From Methylocapsa sp. D3K7 (GTDB lineage Bacteria; Pseudomonadota; Alphaproteobacteria; Rhizobiales; Beijerinckiaceae), in contig NZ_CP123229.1 of NCBI RefSeq assembly GCF_029855125.1, forward strand, positions 2,896,501-2,960,500: a stretch of DNA of 64,000 bases, read 5' to 3'. Each line of letters starts with the position of its first letter. Within the stretch, counting starts at the first letter, position 1. Shown one piece after another: positions 19,779 to 28,843 of the stretch. The position numbers and the translations under genes were made by a program. The notes under the pieces are model-generated. The model made no database searches, was not told the DNA's origin, and was given only the letters and a program-made list of their open reading frames with translations.

Positions 19779-20426
19779 ATGGCGAAGAAAGCGAAGGTCA
19801 TCGATTATCCTGGCGAACTCGGACGCCCTGTCTCGATCCAGATCGGTGACCATCCCCCACGTGCATCGTCCAGTGCATATAGGGACCCGGCTCAGTCTCG
19901 TTTCGATGACTACGTAAAGGAAGTATGTCGCAATAAGCTTTTGCTCCTCCTATCTCATTACAATATCGACCTTGAAGATCCCAAATGCTGGGAGAAGCTA
20001 GCGCTCGACCTGGCTTCCGCTCATGTCCCAGGTTTTCAGCTTGAATTTGCTGGGAGTCCCGGCGGCCGACCCATCACTTGGTCAGATGAACGCCGTGGGT
20101 GGCTCGCCATTATAGTGGACTCGGTCAAAGCGCAACATCCAAATCGAAAAACCGATGCAAAGGCATGCGCATTCCTCTCACAGGCCAAAGGCAATTCAAT
20201 CGAATGGGCTCCCCCTGAGAATCATAAAGGCAGTGATCGCTCGTGGACTAAGACTCTTACGAACCGCCTCTCAGAGGGGCGGAAGACAGACTTTTACAAA
20301 GCGGCAACGCGGGTTAAAGGCATGTCGCTGAAGGATATGTTTCTCTCTTCGCAGGAAAAGCCTACTTCTCTCGGTGAACTTCTCGACAGTTTGCCGCGAT
20401 CGTCGTCGGATAAGTCAAAAAAATAA
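19779..20426 (+). CDS. Hypothetical island protein
   Basis: About 215 residues, soluble, with Lys/Ser-rich ends and a helical middle (DDYVKEVCRNKLLLLLSHYNI). I recognise no domain. An ATG 15 nt earlier (19764) is equally possible. It follows the integrase in the same direction and may belong to the replication/excision block. Confidence 0.6.
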   Translation: MAKKAKVIDYPGELGRPVSIQIGDHPPRASSSAYRDPAQSRFDDYVKEVCRNKLLLLLSHYNIDLEDPKCWEKLALDLASAHVPGFQLEFAGSPGGRPITWSDERRGWLAIIVDSVKAQHPNRKTDAKACAFLSQAKGNSIEWAPPENHKGSDRSWTKTLTNRLSEGRKTDFYKAATRVKGMSLKDMFLSSQEKPTSLGELLDSLPRSSSDKSKK

Positions 20427-20542
20427 GCTTGCCGAATTATTTCCTCCCGGAAACTACATGGCTAATTTTTCCGGGAAGTGGTCATTGCTATCTCGTGTGT
20501 CACGCCGGAAATTTCCGGAATTAACCCAAAGAGGGGTGACAC

Positions 20543-20791
20543 ATGGAAGGCACAGCATTCCTTCGCCGCAAGGACGCAGCGGTTTACCTTACCAATAAGT
20601 ATGGGTTCGGCGCGGAGCGCACACTCGCGAAAGGTGTGGTGACATCCGATACTCCTGAATATCACAAGGCAGGACGTATCGTCCTTTACACGCGCGAAGC
20701 CCTGGACAAGTGGGCTCTTGCCAAGATAGGCGCACCGCAAAGGTCCTCCTCCGACGCCACGCGCAGGCCTCAACAGCTGGCCGAAGCCTAG
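20543..20791 (+). CDS. MerR/AlpA-type helix-turn-helix protein, probable excisionase or activator
   Basis: An 82-residue protein resembling helix_turn_helix_17 proteins: FLRRKDAAVYLTNKYG starts the recognition region and AGRIVLYTREALDKWALAK forms the usual wing and end helix. Such proteins act as recombination directionality factors or prophage activators (AlpA) in satellite elements. A GGGGTGA sequence precedes the ATG. The location between the integrase and the VapE gene fits that role. Confidence 0.75.
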   Translation: MEGTAFLRRKDAAVYLTNKYGFGAERTLAKGVVTSDTPEYHKAGRIVLYTREALDKWALAKIGAPQRSSSDATRRPQQLAEA

Positions 20792-20808
20792 CGGGGGAGG
20801 CTTAAACG

Positions 20809-21345
20809 ATGTCCACAGAGAAAACGAGCCCGGCCGCGCGGGGCCGCGGAATGTCGCATTTCCGCATCGAACCCGAAGATCAAGATTTGGATATTCACCT
20901 ATGGCTGGATGTCGAATCTTCGATGGATTTCCTCGTCGAATTGAGCACCCCCGAAAACCGGATGCATCACCAGGAACGTTGCACGTTCTTTAAGTTGCGC
21001 ATCGCAGCAATGCCACTCGAATTTCAAGAGATGGTCTCTGCCGAGCGGATGGAGCGGACGCGCCTTAAGGCTATGGGAGGCAGGATCGATGGCGCACATT
21101 GGATTCCAACGGGACCTGTTGCATCAGTAATTCTGGATGGGGGCACTCTTGTCTCGCGCGGCTGTAATGGGTGGTCAGTAGTCGGTTGCAGCGATGAAAT
21201 CGACCACGCCATTGTCGATTTGAAAGTCGCAACAGCGGGCCTGGACTACGATGCCGAAGACTCTCACGCGGGCTTGCGGAAGTTAGCCCGGCTTCTGGAG
21301 CGCGCCGGCGTCACTGCCGAAATGCTATTCGCGGAGGCTGTGTGA
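20809..21345 (+). CDS. Hypothetical island protein
   Basis: A 178-residue acidic soluble protein, 17 bp after the HTH gene and 3 bp before the VapE gene, with a GGGGGAGG ribosome site. Three genes in a row are tightly spaced, so this is probably one transcript. No family recognised. The central part (ILDGGTLVSRGCNGWSVVGC) might be a small beta domain. Confidence 0.65.
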   Translation: MSTEKTSPAARGRGMSHFRIEPEDQDLDIHLWLDVESSMDFLVELSTPENRMHHQERCTFFKLRIAAMPLEFQEMVSAERMERTRLKAMGGRIDGAHWIPTGPVASVILDGGTLVSRGCNGWSVVGCSDEIDHAIVDLKVATAGLDYDAEDSHAGLRKLARLLERAGVTAEMLFAEAV

Positions 21346-21348
21346 ATC

Positions 21349-22671
21349 ATGGCTCACACAACAACAAACCCGGTCCGCGCTGGTAACGCGGCCGGGCTCG
21401 GAAATTCGTCATGCTTGGCGGCTGACAGTTCGGAAAATATACACTCACAATCAGCACCGCAAGAGGCGATCGCGCCAAACTGGCTTAAAGCAGCGTGTTT
21501 CGACGCGGAAGGCCAACTTGTCCCGAACCTCGCAACCGCGATGGCTGTCCTTCGATCGGCGCCGCTGGTGTCAAAAGCGGTTGCTTACGACGAAATGTTG
21601 TGCGCACCGATCCTGAAATCTCGGTTGCCCAGTTTAGGGCCGCGCGCCACATCCAACCCGTGCAGCCTACCACGTCCCGTCACAGACACGGACGTGAGCC
21701 AGTTGCAGGAGTGGATGCAGCAAATCGGCGTGGCCAAAATCTCGAAGGACACAATCCATCAAGCCACTGATCTGCGGGCGCGCGAATGTGCGTTTCACCC
21801 TGTCCAGGACTATTTGAATGATCTCAATTGGGATAATCACAAACGGCTTGACGCCTGGCTAGCTACCTATCTCGGTGCCGAACCTACAGACTACAGCTCG
21901 GGTATCGGCGCTTTGTTCCTAATATCCATGGTCACGAGGATATTTCAGCCCGGATGCAAGTGTGATTACATGCTTGTCCTTGAAGGGCCCCAAGGCGCCA
22001 TGAAATCGACCGCATGTGCGATCCTTGGCGGCAAGTGGTTTTCAGATAGCCTGCCCGACGTTACGACCGGGAAGGACGTTGCGCAGCACTTGCCCGGAAA
22101 ATGGCTTATCGAAATCAGCGAACTTTCTGGAATGAAGAAAGCTGAAGCTTCAACGTTGAAGGCTTTCATCACCCGGCCAGTTGAGCGATACCGCCCAAGC
22201 TACGGCCACAAGGAAGTAATCCAGCCGCGTCAGTGCGTCTTCATTGGCACAACGAACGAGGACTCATATCTCAAGGACGTGACGGGCGGACGTCGCTTTT
22301 GGCCAATCAAAGTCGGGCGCATCAATGCCGATGCGCTGGTGCGCGACCGCGACCAGTTATTTGCCGAAGCAGTGCATCGCTACAGGGCCGGCGAAAAGTG
22401 GTGGCCGGATGCGGCGTTCGAGCGGACTCATATTCAGCCTGAACAACAGGCCCGGTTCGACAACGATCCATGGCAAGAGAAAATCGCATCATTCCTCGAA
22501 AATAAGTCTCGCGTGGCAGTGAACCAAGTCGCCGAGGAGGCGCTTGGCATCGAAATAGCGCTTATCGGAACCACTGAGCAACGAAGAATTGGTAATATTC
22601 TCAAAGTCCTAGGTTGGAAAAGTATGCGCGATTCCAAAGGACGGGGATTTGTTCCGGGCCATGACGCATGA
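21349..22671 (+). CDS. VapE-type (virulence-associated E) P-loop ATPase
   Basis: A 440-residue member of the VapE/phage satellite replication ATPases. It has a VapE N-terminal linker (RARECAFHPVQDYLNDLNWD), Walker A GPQGAMKST at 213-221, and the family block LIEISELSGMKKAE followed by KAFITRPVERYRPSYG and FIGTTNEDSYLKDVTGGRRFWP. Family members are superfamily-3-like helicases that start replication of phage-inducible islands. The usual N-terminal primase half is absent, so priming would need another protein; a primase-type Zn fragment lies far away at 39.5 kb. Confidence 0.88.
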   Translation: MAHTTTNPVRAGNAAGLGNSSCLAADSSENIHSQSAPQEAIAPNWLKAACFDAEGQLVPNLATAMAVLRSAPLVSKAVAYDEMLCAPILKSRLPSLGPRATSNPCSLPRPVTDTDVSQLQEWMQQIGVAKISKDTIHQATDLRARECAFHPVQDYLNDLNWDNHKRLDAWLATYLGAEPTDYSSGIGALFLISMVTRIFQPGCKCDYMLVLEGPQGAMKSTACAILGGKWFSDSLPDVTTGKDVAQHLPGKWLIEISELSGMKKAEASTLKAFITRPVERYRPSYGHKEVIQPRQCVFIGTTNEDSYLKDVTGGRRFWPIKVGRINADALVRDRDQLFAEAVHRYRAGEKWWPDAAFERTHIQPEQQARFDNDPWQEKIASFLENKSRVAVNQVAEEALGIEIALIGTTEQRRIGNILKVLGWKSMRDSKGRGFVPGHDA

Positions 22672-22803
22672 CGCACCATGTCGCATATTCCCAACGAGGC
22701 AAAACGTGCACGCGCATTACCAGCTTTATGGAAAGGGAGACATGGTGCGTCATGCGTCATGGGTATGGCCACTTTACCGCAACTAATTGTACCGGGGGTA
22801 CCA

Positions 22804-23649
22804 ATGAAAATTGAACGCAACCCCGTGTCTGTCTTGCCACCCGACCGACTACAGCCTGAAGAACGATGTGCAGCACGAACGAAAAATGGGCAGCTTTGCC
22901 AACAGCTCAAGGAAGCGGGTCGTACAAGGTGCCACCTTCATGGTGGGGCACCGGGATCGGGCGCGCCCTTTGGAGACAGAAACGGGTCCTATAAGGACGG
23001 CGCGTATACCAACGAGGCCAAGATCGAGCGCAAATGGGCCAGGAGATTGACGCGGCGATTTGCAGGAGAGGTACATTCTATGACGGATACGAGTTGCGAG
23101 CGGGCGCGCGAAGTAGGTGTTCCGGCGCCTCCCAAGAAACGACGGCGCCCCATGGTCGCCAAAGTTCGGAAGGTTGACGGAAACCCGAGGCATTTCGCAG
23201 TTGCCCCGGACGGAGACATTGCGGGATGGCGCACACGACTCAAGGAAGTATTTGGCACCGCTTCGCCCCTATTTGTCGAGGCGAGCCTTCGGCAGTTGAT
23301 AGAAGCATCCAGACTGCCTAACGAGGGTGTCGGTACCACGACCAGTTTGTCCGCAGCTCTGGAATTAATCGCGAGCCTCGAACCCGAGAATGAAGCCCAA
23401 GCGGCTCTCGCTATCCATGTGGCCTGCCTGCATACGGCGTCACTCAATGTGCTCAGCCGAACCCACAGCATTGGTGAACGCAACATGATTGCGATGTCGA
23501 CAGCCTGCGCAAAACTTGAACGGGCGTTCCACAGTGCGATCGAAACCTATTACCGGATGAAACGCGGCGTGACCCAGATTGTTCGCGTTGAGCGGGTGGA
23601 GGTGCAGCCAGGGGCTCAGGCGGTTATAGGCGTGGTTGCGCGAGAATGA
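22804..23649 (+). CDS. HGG-motif phage/island protein
   Basis: A 281-residue protein whose N-terminus carries a small Cys/His motif (RCAARTKNGQLCQQL, RCHLHGGAPGSGAP) and then GNRNG-like DRNGSYKDGAYT. This HGGAPxGxxxGN module is common in uncharacterised phage and island proteins. The C-terminal half is helical. ATG 22804 has GGGGG 5 nt upstream and follows VapE closely; the frame also extends back to 22678. Function unknown; DNA binding by the Cys/His module is possible. Confidence 0.7.
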   Translation: MKIERNPVSVLPPDRLQPEERCAARTKNGQLCQQLKEAGRTRCHLHGGAPGSGAPFGDRNGSYKDGAYTNEAKIERKWARRLTRRFAGEVHSMTDTSCERAREVGVPAPPKKRRRPMVAKVRKVDGNPRHFAVAPDGDIAGWRTRLKEVFGTASPLFVEASLRQLIEASRLPNEGVGTTTSLSAALELIASLEPENEAQAALAIHVACLHTASLNVLSRTHSIGERNMIAMSTACAKLERAFHSAIETYYRMKRGVTQIVRVERVEVQPGAQAVIGVVARE

Positions 23650-24284
23650 GCTGTCCGAATTTATGTAACGGACAATCATTTGTTTCGTTCGGGCTATCCT
23701 CTGCGATCGCGTTTTTTGCTATCGGTTCGCCCGTCTGATTTGCCGTAAAATGGTGGCATGGAGCCGTGACATCGGGCCGCTGAAATAGGCCATCGAAATA
23801 GCCGGCGGCGCTGTCCTGCTTATTGTTGACCCGATCGTTTCAGCGGTGGCGGGCGATTCCCATAAGAATGGTGAGACACGCCGCTCCTTGCAACCGCTTG
23901 TTGACCTCGCCAGTGATGTTAAGGCCACGCTCTTGGGCGTCACCCATTTCTCAAAAGGCACGAGTGGTCGAGAGCCCATCGAGCGGATTACGGGATCAAT
24001 CGCCTTCGCGGCGCTTGCCCGCGTGGTGATGGTCGCGGCGAAAGAACCCGCAGCGGAAGACGGAACAGCCGGACGGCGCATCCTGGCCCGGGCGAAATCG
24101 AATATCGGGCCAGATGAGGGCGGCTTCGCCTATTCCCTGGAATTGGTGCCGATGCCAGGCGACGCAACCATTGAGGCGTCGGTCGCAGTATGGGGCGAAC
24201 GCATCGACGGGACTGCGCGGGACATGCTCGCCGTTGCGGAATCCTCCGATGATGGTGGCGAAGGTTCCCGATTGAGGGAGGCTA

Positions 24285-25335
24285 GAGCGGAATCCGATCA
24301 ACCTGTGTCATAGCCGCAGGCGTTGAAGTAATTTTCGCATTCTGCGGGTTTGAAGATGTCGGCGCAGGTTTCGAGCGTCCTTATCAAACCCGCGACAGTC
24401 CTCTCGGCGATTTTCCGTAAGCAGGCTTTCAGTTTGGAGAAGGCTTTTTCGATCGGGTTCATGTCCGGCCTGTAGGGCGGCAGATAGCGCCGGTCGGCGC
24501 CGGCGGCTTTTATAATTTGCTCGACTTTTGGTCCCTTGTGGCTCGAGAGATTGTCCATGACGACAATATCGCCTTCAGCGAGCGTGGGAACCAGGCATTT
24601 TTCTACCCATTCCTCGAACAAAACGGCGTTGATCGGCCGGTCGTAGACTTTCGGCGCCGTCAGCCCGGAAAGTCGGACGCCGGCGACCAGCGTGACCGTC
24701 TTGTAGTGGCCGTGCGGGACAAAGGCGCGCAACCGCCGCCCGCGCCGGCAACGTCCGCTTTTTCGCGCGAGATTTGTGGAAGCTCCCGTCTCGTCGATGA
24801 AAACGAGTTTCCTTGGATCAAGATCGAGCTGCCGCGCGAACCATTCCCGGCGTTGCTGTTGCACGTCCGGGCGTTGTTGCTCTTGCGCGTGCGCCGTTTT
24901 TTTTGAATGTCATCCCGTGACAGTCGAAGAAACGCCACAGCACGGAGACCGAGAAACGCTCGCCGCAATTGGCGATCAGGCGCTCCTGGATTTCGAGCAG
25001 CGTGATGTCCGGCGTGCGGCGGATCAAGCCCAGCAGATAGTCGCGCTGCACCTCGATCCGGCCGGAGCGGCGATCACCGCCTGAAGGCGCCGGCGAAATT
25101 CGCCCCGTGGTCTCGAAGCGCTTCACCCAACGCACGGCGCTCGCGATGCTCACACCGAAACGCTTGGCCGCCGCGTTGCGCGACAGCCCGCCCCCGAGAA
25201 CTGCCTCGACCACGCGTTGGCGAAGATCAACGGAAAGCCCCATGCCCGCCGCCTCCTTCACTCGGCGAGAATCATGAATCAGAAATTGCCCGATTCGGGA
25301 ATCCCAATTCGATTCAACCCGCTCGGATACCGCTC
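24285..25335 (-). mobile_element. IS630-family insertion sequence
   Basis: A 1051-bp element with terminal inverted repeats (GAGCGG-A-ATCCGA at the left, matched by GAGCGG-T-ATCCGA on the opposite strand at the right) and a TA on each side (24283-24284, 25336-25337), the target duplication of IS630/Tc1-mariner elements. It encodes a two-frame transposase and sits inside the RepA-like ATPase gene. Confidence 0.92.
24298..25243 (-). CDS. IS630-family transposase, two frames joined by a -1 frameshift
   Basis: Frame A starts at ATG 25243 (MGLSVDLRQRVVEAVLGG) with an HTH domain (NAAAKRFGVSIASAVRWVKR). Frame B carries the DDE catalytic domain: LVFIDETGAST, VVMDNLSSHKG and PPYRPDMNPIEKAFSKLK. The frames overlap at a run of eight A (24897-24904, seen as T on the plus strand). 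A -1 slip there gives a continuous KKTAHAQEQQ linker. Slippage on an A-run is a known expression mode in this IS family. All three acidic motifs are present, so the element may be active. Confidence 0.9.
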
Positions 25336-25586
25336 TAAGGACTTTCTTATCGACTTCCTGATGGATGGCCCGAAACCTGTGAAGGTGGTTCAGGCGGCGG
25401 CCCGCGATGCTGGGCACGTAGCCCCAACCATCAGACGCGCAAAAGAGGCGCTCGGCATTGCATCGGCCAAAAACAGCGGTGATGGCTCATGGCGATGGGC
25501 GCTTCCGCAAGATGCTCAACAAAATTCAACACGCTCACAGCCTGAAAGCTTGAGCACCTTGGTCAAAATGGCTGGGAGGGCGAGAT

Positions 25587-26011
25587 TTGAGCGCTCAAGC
25601 AGTCATCAAAGAAGCGGCCGATTGCGGCGTCAGGATTACCCTGAACGGCGACAATCTCGCATTTAAGGCCACCGTCCGGCCGCCGTCTGAACTCCTCGCC
25701 AAGCTCAAACAGCACAAAGCCGAGATTGTCGCGGCGCTGCGACAGAAAGCCGGAGGCTCCCAGCCCGAACCCGATGACGTCGATCTCGAAGAACGAGCAG
25801 CCATGGCAATGGATAGCGTTCCGGAGCTCTATCTCGACGCTTGGGCGCGGCTGCAATGTCAAAAGCCGGTGCGGGTTTCGGATGATGACTGGCGCCAGGC
25901 CATCGATGATGCCGGCCGGTTCCTCGACCAATGGGGAAGCCTCGCCATCGAATTTCAATGGACACCCGCCGATCTATTCGACGTGCCCCGCGATGGCAGG
26001 CCGGGCGGCGC
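25587..26011 (+). pseudogene. Hypothetical protein with TubC-like N-terminal domain, 3' end lost
   Basis: The frame begins with a small domain (KEAADCGVRITLNGDNLAFKA ... LLAKLKQHKAEIVAALRQ) like the TubC N-terminal docking domain common in phage and plasmid proteins. It continues to WARLQCQKPVRV ... FLDQWGSLAIEFQWTPADLFDVPRDGRPGG, a conserved stretch that in relatives is followed by further residues. After GRPGG the sequence switches to an unrelated phage gene in another frame. It follows the RepA-like relic directly, the usual order. Confidence 0.65.
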
Positions 26012-27672
26012 TCGGTGCAGGCGCCGGCGCGGTGCAGGGTGGTCTTTATGGGGCCGGATCCAGCGAAGACCTGACAAACCTCCCGGACGTGGCGAAGAAT
26101 ACCGCAACCGGCGTGGCGTTGGGGGGAACTATTGGCGCCGCGGCTCCGGCTGCTCTTTCAGGCATTGGCCGTGTGGCAAGAGGGGTCGACAGTATCGTCC
26201 GGGGAGTTGCGACCCCGGATCGCCGCCTTGCGGCTTCCCGTGTTGCCGACGCCCTCGCGCGCGATGCGGGCAAGAGCCAATTCGATGAAGCCGCCATGCG
26301 AACCGCGCAAGATGCCGGACAGCCCATGATCGTTGCGGATATGGGCGGCCAGGTAACACAAGACCTTGCGCGATCGGCGGCGAACACGTCACCCGAGGCA
26401 CGAGCCGCCTTGCACTCCGCGACCGATCCCAGGTTTGAATCTCAGGCGCCGCGCATTGCGGAATTTGTGTCCGATCTCGGTGGCGGCTCCAACGCCACGG
26501 CAACCCTTGAGAAATTACAGGCGGCGGCAAAAGCGGCGAATCGGCCGGCCTATACGAAGGCCTTCGCCGAGGGAGCGAACGGCATTTGGAATGATCAGCT
26601 CGCAGGACTGATGCAAACCCCGGCCGTGCAGGACGCGGTGCGAGGGGCGATCAAGACGGGGGCCAATCGCGACGTTGCGGAGGGATTCCGGCCGGTCAAA
26701 AGCCCGTTCGATCTTGGGGCCGATGGCACAATTGTTCCGCGTGTCAATTCGGATGGCTCGCGCGCAATTCCGTCCCTGCAATTCTGGGATGGGGTGAAGC
26801 GCAATCTCGACGACACGGTTGGGCGCCTGATGCGCTCCGGCGAGAAAAGCGCGGCGGCCGATGCCATCGCGCTCCGGTCGCAGCTGGTCGACGCGCTCGA
26901 CGCCGCCTCGCCATCCTATGCCAAGGCGCGGGGAACCGCGGCGCAATTCTTCGGTGCGCAAGACGCGGTCGGGGCCGGGGCCAAATTCGTCACCGATCAG
27001 CGCCCCAATGCCGAGGTCGCGCGCGCAATTGCGAAGATGAGCCCACCGGAAAAGCAATTGTTCGCCCATGGCTTTGCGTCCGCCTTGGCCGACAAGATCG
27101 AGAAAGTCTCGGACCGGCGCTCGGTGCTGAACTCGATCTTCAACAGCCCGGCCACCCGGCAGCGCGTGACCATGGCTCTTGGCCCAGACAAGGCCAGCAA
27201 GCTTGAAGCCTATCTGAACACCGAAGCCGCGATGGATGCCGTGCGGAAGGCGCTGGGCAATTCCACCACGGCGCGCCAGCTTGCATCATTAGGAATGGCT
27301 GGGGGATTGGGTGGATTGAGCGGGACTGTGGATTATCTGCACGGCGGCTCTTTCACGACGGGAGCTCTTGCTGGCATGGCGCTGGGGCATCTGGCGAGAC
27401 AGGGCACGCTCAAGATCGATCAGAGAATTGCCCATAGCGTTGGCCGAATGCTCGCCTCGAGCAATCCGGCAGATTACAAAACGGTGCTCGCATTGGCCGC
27501 GAAGAGCAAGCGCGGGGCCGATGTCATCCATGCGGTGACGCCGCGTGGGGTGGCGGCTGTTCTTCCTGCTGCGCTCGACGAATTGCGCCAGAAACGGGCC
27601 GCTCAGGGCCGTCAAACTCCATCCGGGGTCATGCCCGACGAGGTTGCCCGCGCCAGTCTAGGATTGCGGTAA
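26012..27672 (+). pseudogene. Phage internal virion/ejection-type protein, 5' truncated
   Basis: From about 26012 the frame is an Ala/Gly-rich protein of about 553 residues: a hydrophobic Gly-rich opening (LGAGAGAVQGGLYGAG), repeated helical segments (SRVADALARDAGKSQFDEAA) and a second Gly-rich hydrophobic patch (LGMAGGLGGLSGTV). This style fits phage ejection or internal virion proteins. The start of the open frame (25726) is out-of-frame sequence of the previous gene, so the true N-terminus is missing. No other virion gene is nearby. Confidence 0.6.
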
Positions 27673-27702
27673 TGGGTCAGATTTGATCCTATCCAATATA
27701 GG

Positions 27703-27742
27703 GTTTCCAATCGTTCGCGTTGGGTTGCGTCGAACCGTTGCG
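27703..27742. repeat. 40-bp imperfect direct repeat, copy 1
   Basis: GTTTCCAATCGTTCG, a short variable spacer, then GGTTGC and TCGAACCGTTGCG. The second copy is at 28638-28676. The two copies flank the first SmbP gene and the sigma-54-driven small gene. Confidence 0.7.
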
Positions 27743-27773
27743 ATCCGCACATGACAAGCGCCGCTGCCTCAAT

Positions 27774-28112
27774 CTACATCACCTGCTGCAAATTGTTCAA
27801 TGCGGCTTCTGCATGAGTCTTTGCGACATCGGCATGGCCCTGCCTGCCCTCGTCAATTGCTGCCTTCAGATGTTTGATGGCATCTGCCGTGTGCGGATTG
27901 GCCTTCACCTTCTCGCTGGCTTCCGCGTGCATGAGTGCAGTCTCGGCATGGGCAGCTAGGCCATTGGCACGTCCGTAGTCGCCATCATCAACGGCGAGTT
28001 TTGTGAACTCAATCGCCTGCGAGAGATGCTCATCCACAGCCAGCGAAATTTGCGGGAGTAGAATTAAAGCGAGGCCGATGCCTACCATGGCGACGATAAA
28101 TCTACGGGACAT
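27774..28112 (-). CDS. Small metal-binding protein SmbP-like, paralogue 1
   Basis: A 112-residue periplasmic protein with a signal peptide (MSRRFIVAMVGIGLALILLP) and a mature helical region of repeated units with regularly spaced His (AAHAETALMHAEASEK, GHADVAKTHAEAAL). SmbP of Nitrosomonas is a copper-binding periplasmic protein of this design; copper binding here is inferred. AGGAGG precedes ATG 28112. It is the most divergent of three copies in the island, with fewer His in its first repeat (EFTKLAVDDGDYG). Confidence 0.85.
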   Translation of the reverse strand: MSRRFIVAMVGIGLALILLPQISLAVDEHLSQAIEFTKLAVDDGDYGRANGLAAHAETALMHAEASEKVKANPHTADAIKHLKAAIDEGRQGHADVAKTHAEAALNNLQQVM

Positions 28113-28363
28113 AGCGAATCCTCCTATAGGCGCCACCGAATCCGACCTTCGCTAAGTAGTGCGGCCGGGAGACATTCAAGCAGTGAGCTGTCACGAAGCC
28201 GTGATTGATCCAGTTACAACGTCGCTTTAGGTGGAACTTTATCTAGCCTGGAGCGATGGGCCGTAGCGAGGCCACGCCAACCTCGCAGAGCGCTATGCTC
28301 AAGCGCAAGCCCCTATTCCCGCTCTCAGATGAAGGGCATCTTCTTTATCAGCGCTCGCCATAT
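28113..28363. other. Intergenic region upstream of SmbP-1 and the sigma-54 promoter
   Basis: About 250 bp with no credible gene. It should hold the SmbP-1 promoter; no repeat or operator was recognised. Confidence 0.5.
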
Positions 28364-28380
28364 TTGGCATGCGATTTGCT
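28364..28380 (+). promoter_or_regulatory. Sigma-54 promoter for the 39-aa peptide gene
   Basis: TTGGCATGCGATTTGCT matches TGGCAYG-N4-TTGC with the -24 GG (28366-28367) and -12 GC (28378-28379) exactly 12 apart. Predicted transcription start is near 28391, 45 bp before the ATG. Confidence 0.8.
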
Positions 28381-28393
28381 AATTGATTTTCTG

Positions 28394-28413
28394 GCTTGGT
28401 GGATCTCCCAAGC
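28394..28413 (+). promoter_or_regulatory. 5'-leader hairpin after the first sigma-54 promoter
   Basis: GCTTGG / CCAAGC inverted repeat with an 8-nt loop, starting about 3 nt after the predicted transcript start. The PII leader has the same stem at the same distance (29295-29314). The CCAAGC arm also belongs to a CCAAGCTTGG palindrome. Confidence 0.55.
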
Positions 28414-28435
28414 TTGGACACTCGGAGATTAGCCG

Positions 28436-28555
28436 ATGAGGTTTTTCGCTAGGCTCGAGAAGCTTTTCGACGAAGGACTCGGTCCCTGGATCGCCCTACT
28501 CGGCGCAGAGCACATGATTTTGGCTTTCATTTATTTGACGCGGGCGCCCGGATGA
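28436..28555 (+). CDS. 39-aa peptide under a sigma-54 promoter
   Basis: Begins MRFFARLEKLFDEG and ends in a hydrophobic segment (LGPWIALLGAEHMILAFIYL) that could lie in or on the membrane. Support for coding: a sigma-54 promoter and GGAGA sequence upstream, and a hairpin directly after the stop. Too short for family recognition. Nitrogen control is suggested by the promoter type and by the PII gene behind a matching promoter about 0.9 kb away. Confidence 0.6.
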   Translation: MRFFARLEKLFDEGLGPWIALLGAEHMILAFIYLTRAPG

Positions 28556-28573
28556 GGAGCGCGGCTTGCTCCT
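28555..28573 (+). terminator. Hairpin after the 39-aa gene
   Basis: AGGAGC / GCTCCT stem with a 7-nt loop followed by TT, starting at the stop codon. This would make a transcript of only about 185 nt. Confidence 0.5.
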
Positions 28574-28637
28574 TTGCCTCGGTACGATTCGTTGCCGTAG
28601 CCCTGGCCTTCCGGGGTTCGACCCGCTCAACTAGGGC

Positions 28638-28676
28638 GTTTCCAATCGTTCGAAATAGGTTGCTCGAACCGTTGCG
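28638..28676. repeat. 40-bp imperfect direct repeat, copy 2
   Basis: Second copy of the GTTTCCAATCGTTCG ... TCGAACCGTTGCG repeat first seen at 27703-27742. Confidence 0.7.
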
Positions 28677-28710
28677 CGAACGACCACAGTAGTTCAAGAT
28701 TAGATAGCAG

Positions 28711-28842
28711 CTACGGCTTCTGAACCGCCTCAGCCAAATACATATCAGTCATCCGCTGCTTTACGGCTAGCGCGGTCCAACCGAGCAGTAGAGCCGTTAC
28801 GCCGACGAAAATGGATGCAGCAAGAAAATCAATCCAACGCAT
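28711..28842 (-). CDS. 43-aa single-helix membrane peptide
   Basis: MRWIDFLAASIFVGVTALLL begins a peptide with one clear membrane helix and a short polar tail. Its ATG follows the stop of the preceding gene after a single base (TGATATG), so it is probably translated by coupling. The longer open frame to 28899 only overlaps the upstream gene. Function unknown. Confidence 0.55.
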   Translation of the reverse strand: MRWIDFLAASIFVGVTALLLGWTALAVKQRMTDMYLAEAVQKP

Positions 28843-28843
28843 A

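Larger units (their letters stand above)
23740..25666 (+). pseudogene. RepA-like AAA ATPase, broken by a stop codon and an IS630 insertion
   Basis: The relic reads AWSRDIGPLK, then TAG at 23786-23788, then AIEIAGGAVLLIVDPIVSAV (Walker B region), SHKNGETRR, THFSKGTSGREPIERITGS and RAKSNIGPDEGG. These are typical blocks of RepA/DnaB-like RecA-fold ATPases of phage and islands. At LREA it is interrupted by the element at 24285-25335. Joining the two sides with one TA removed gives LREAKDFLIDFLMDGPKPVK and a winged-helix-like tail ending in GDGSWRWALP. The N-terminal Walker A part is missing. Confidence 0.8.

Noticed and set aside
25726..26007. Coding start of the phage virion-type ORF from 25726
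   Set aside because: The first ~94 residues are an out-of-frame reading of the TubC-domain gene; real protein character begins only near 26012.
28600..28630. tRNA T-arm-like sequence (GGGGTTCGACCCGC)
   Set aside because: No acceptor, anticodon or D arm could be folded around it.
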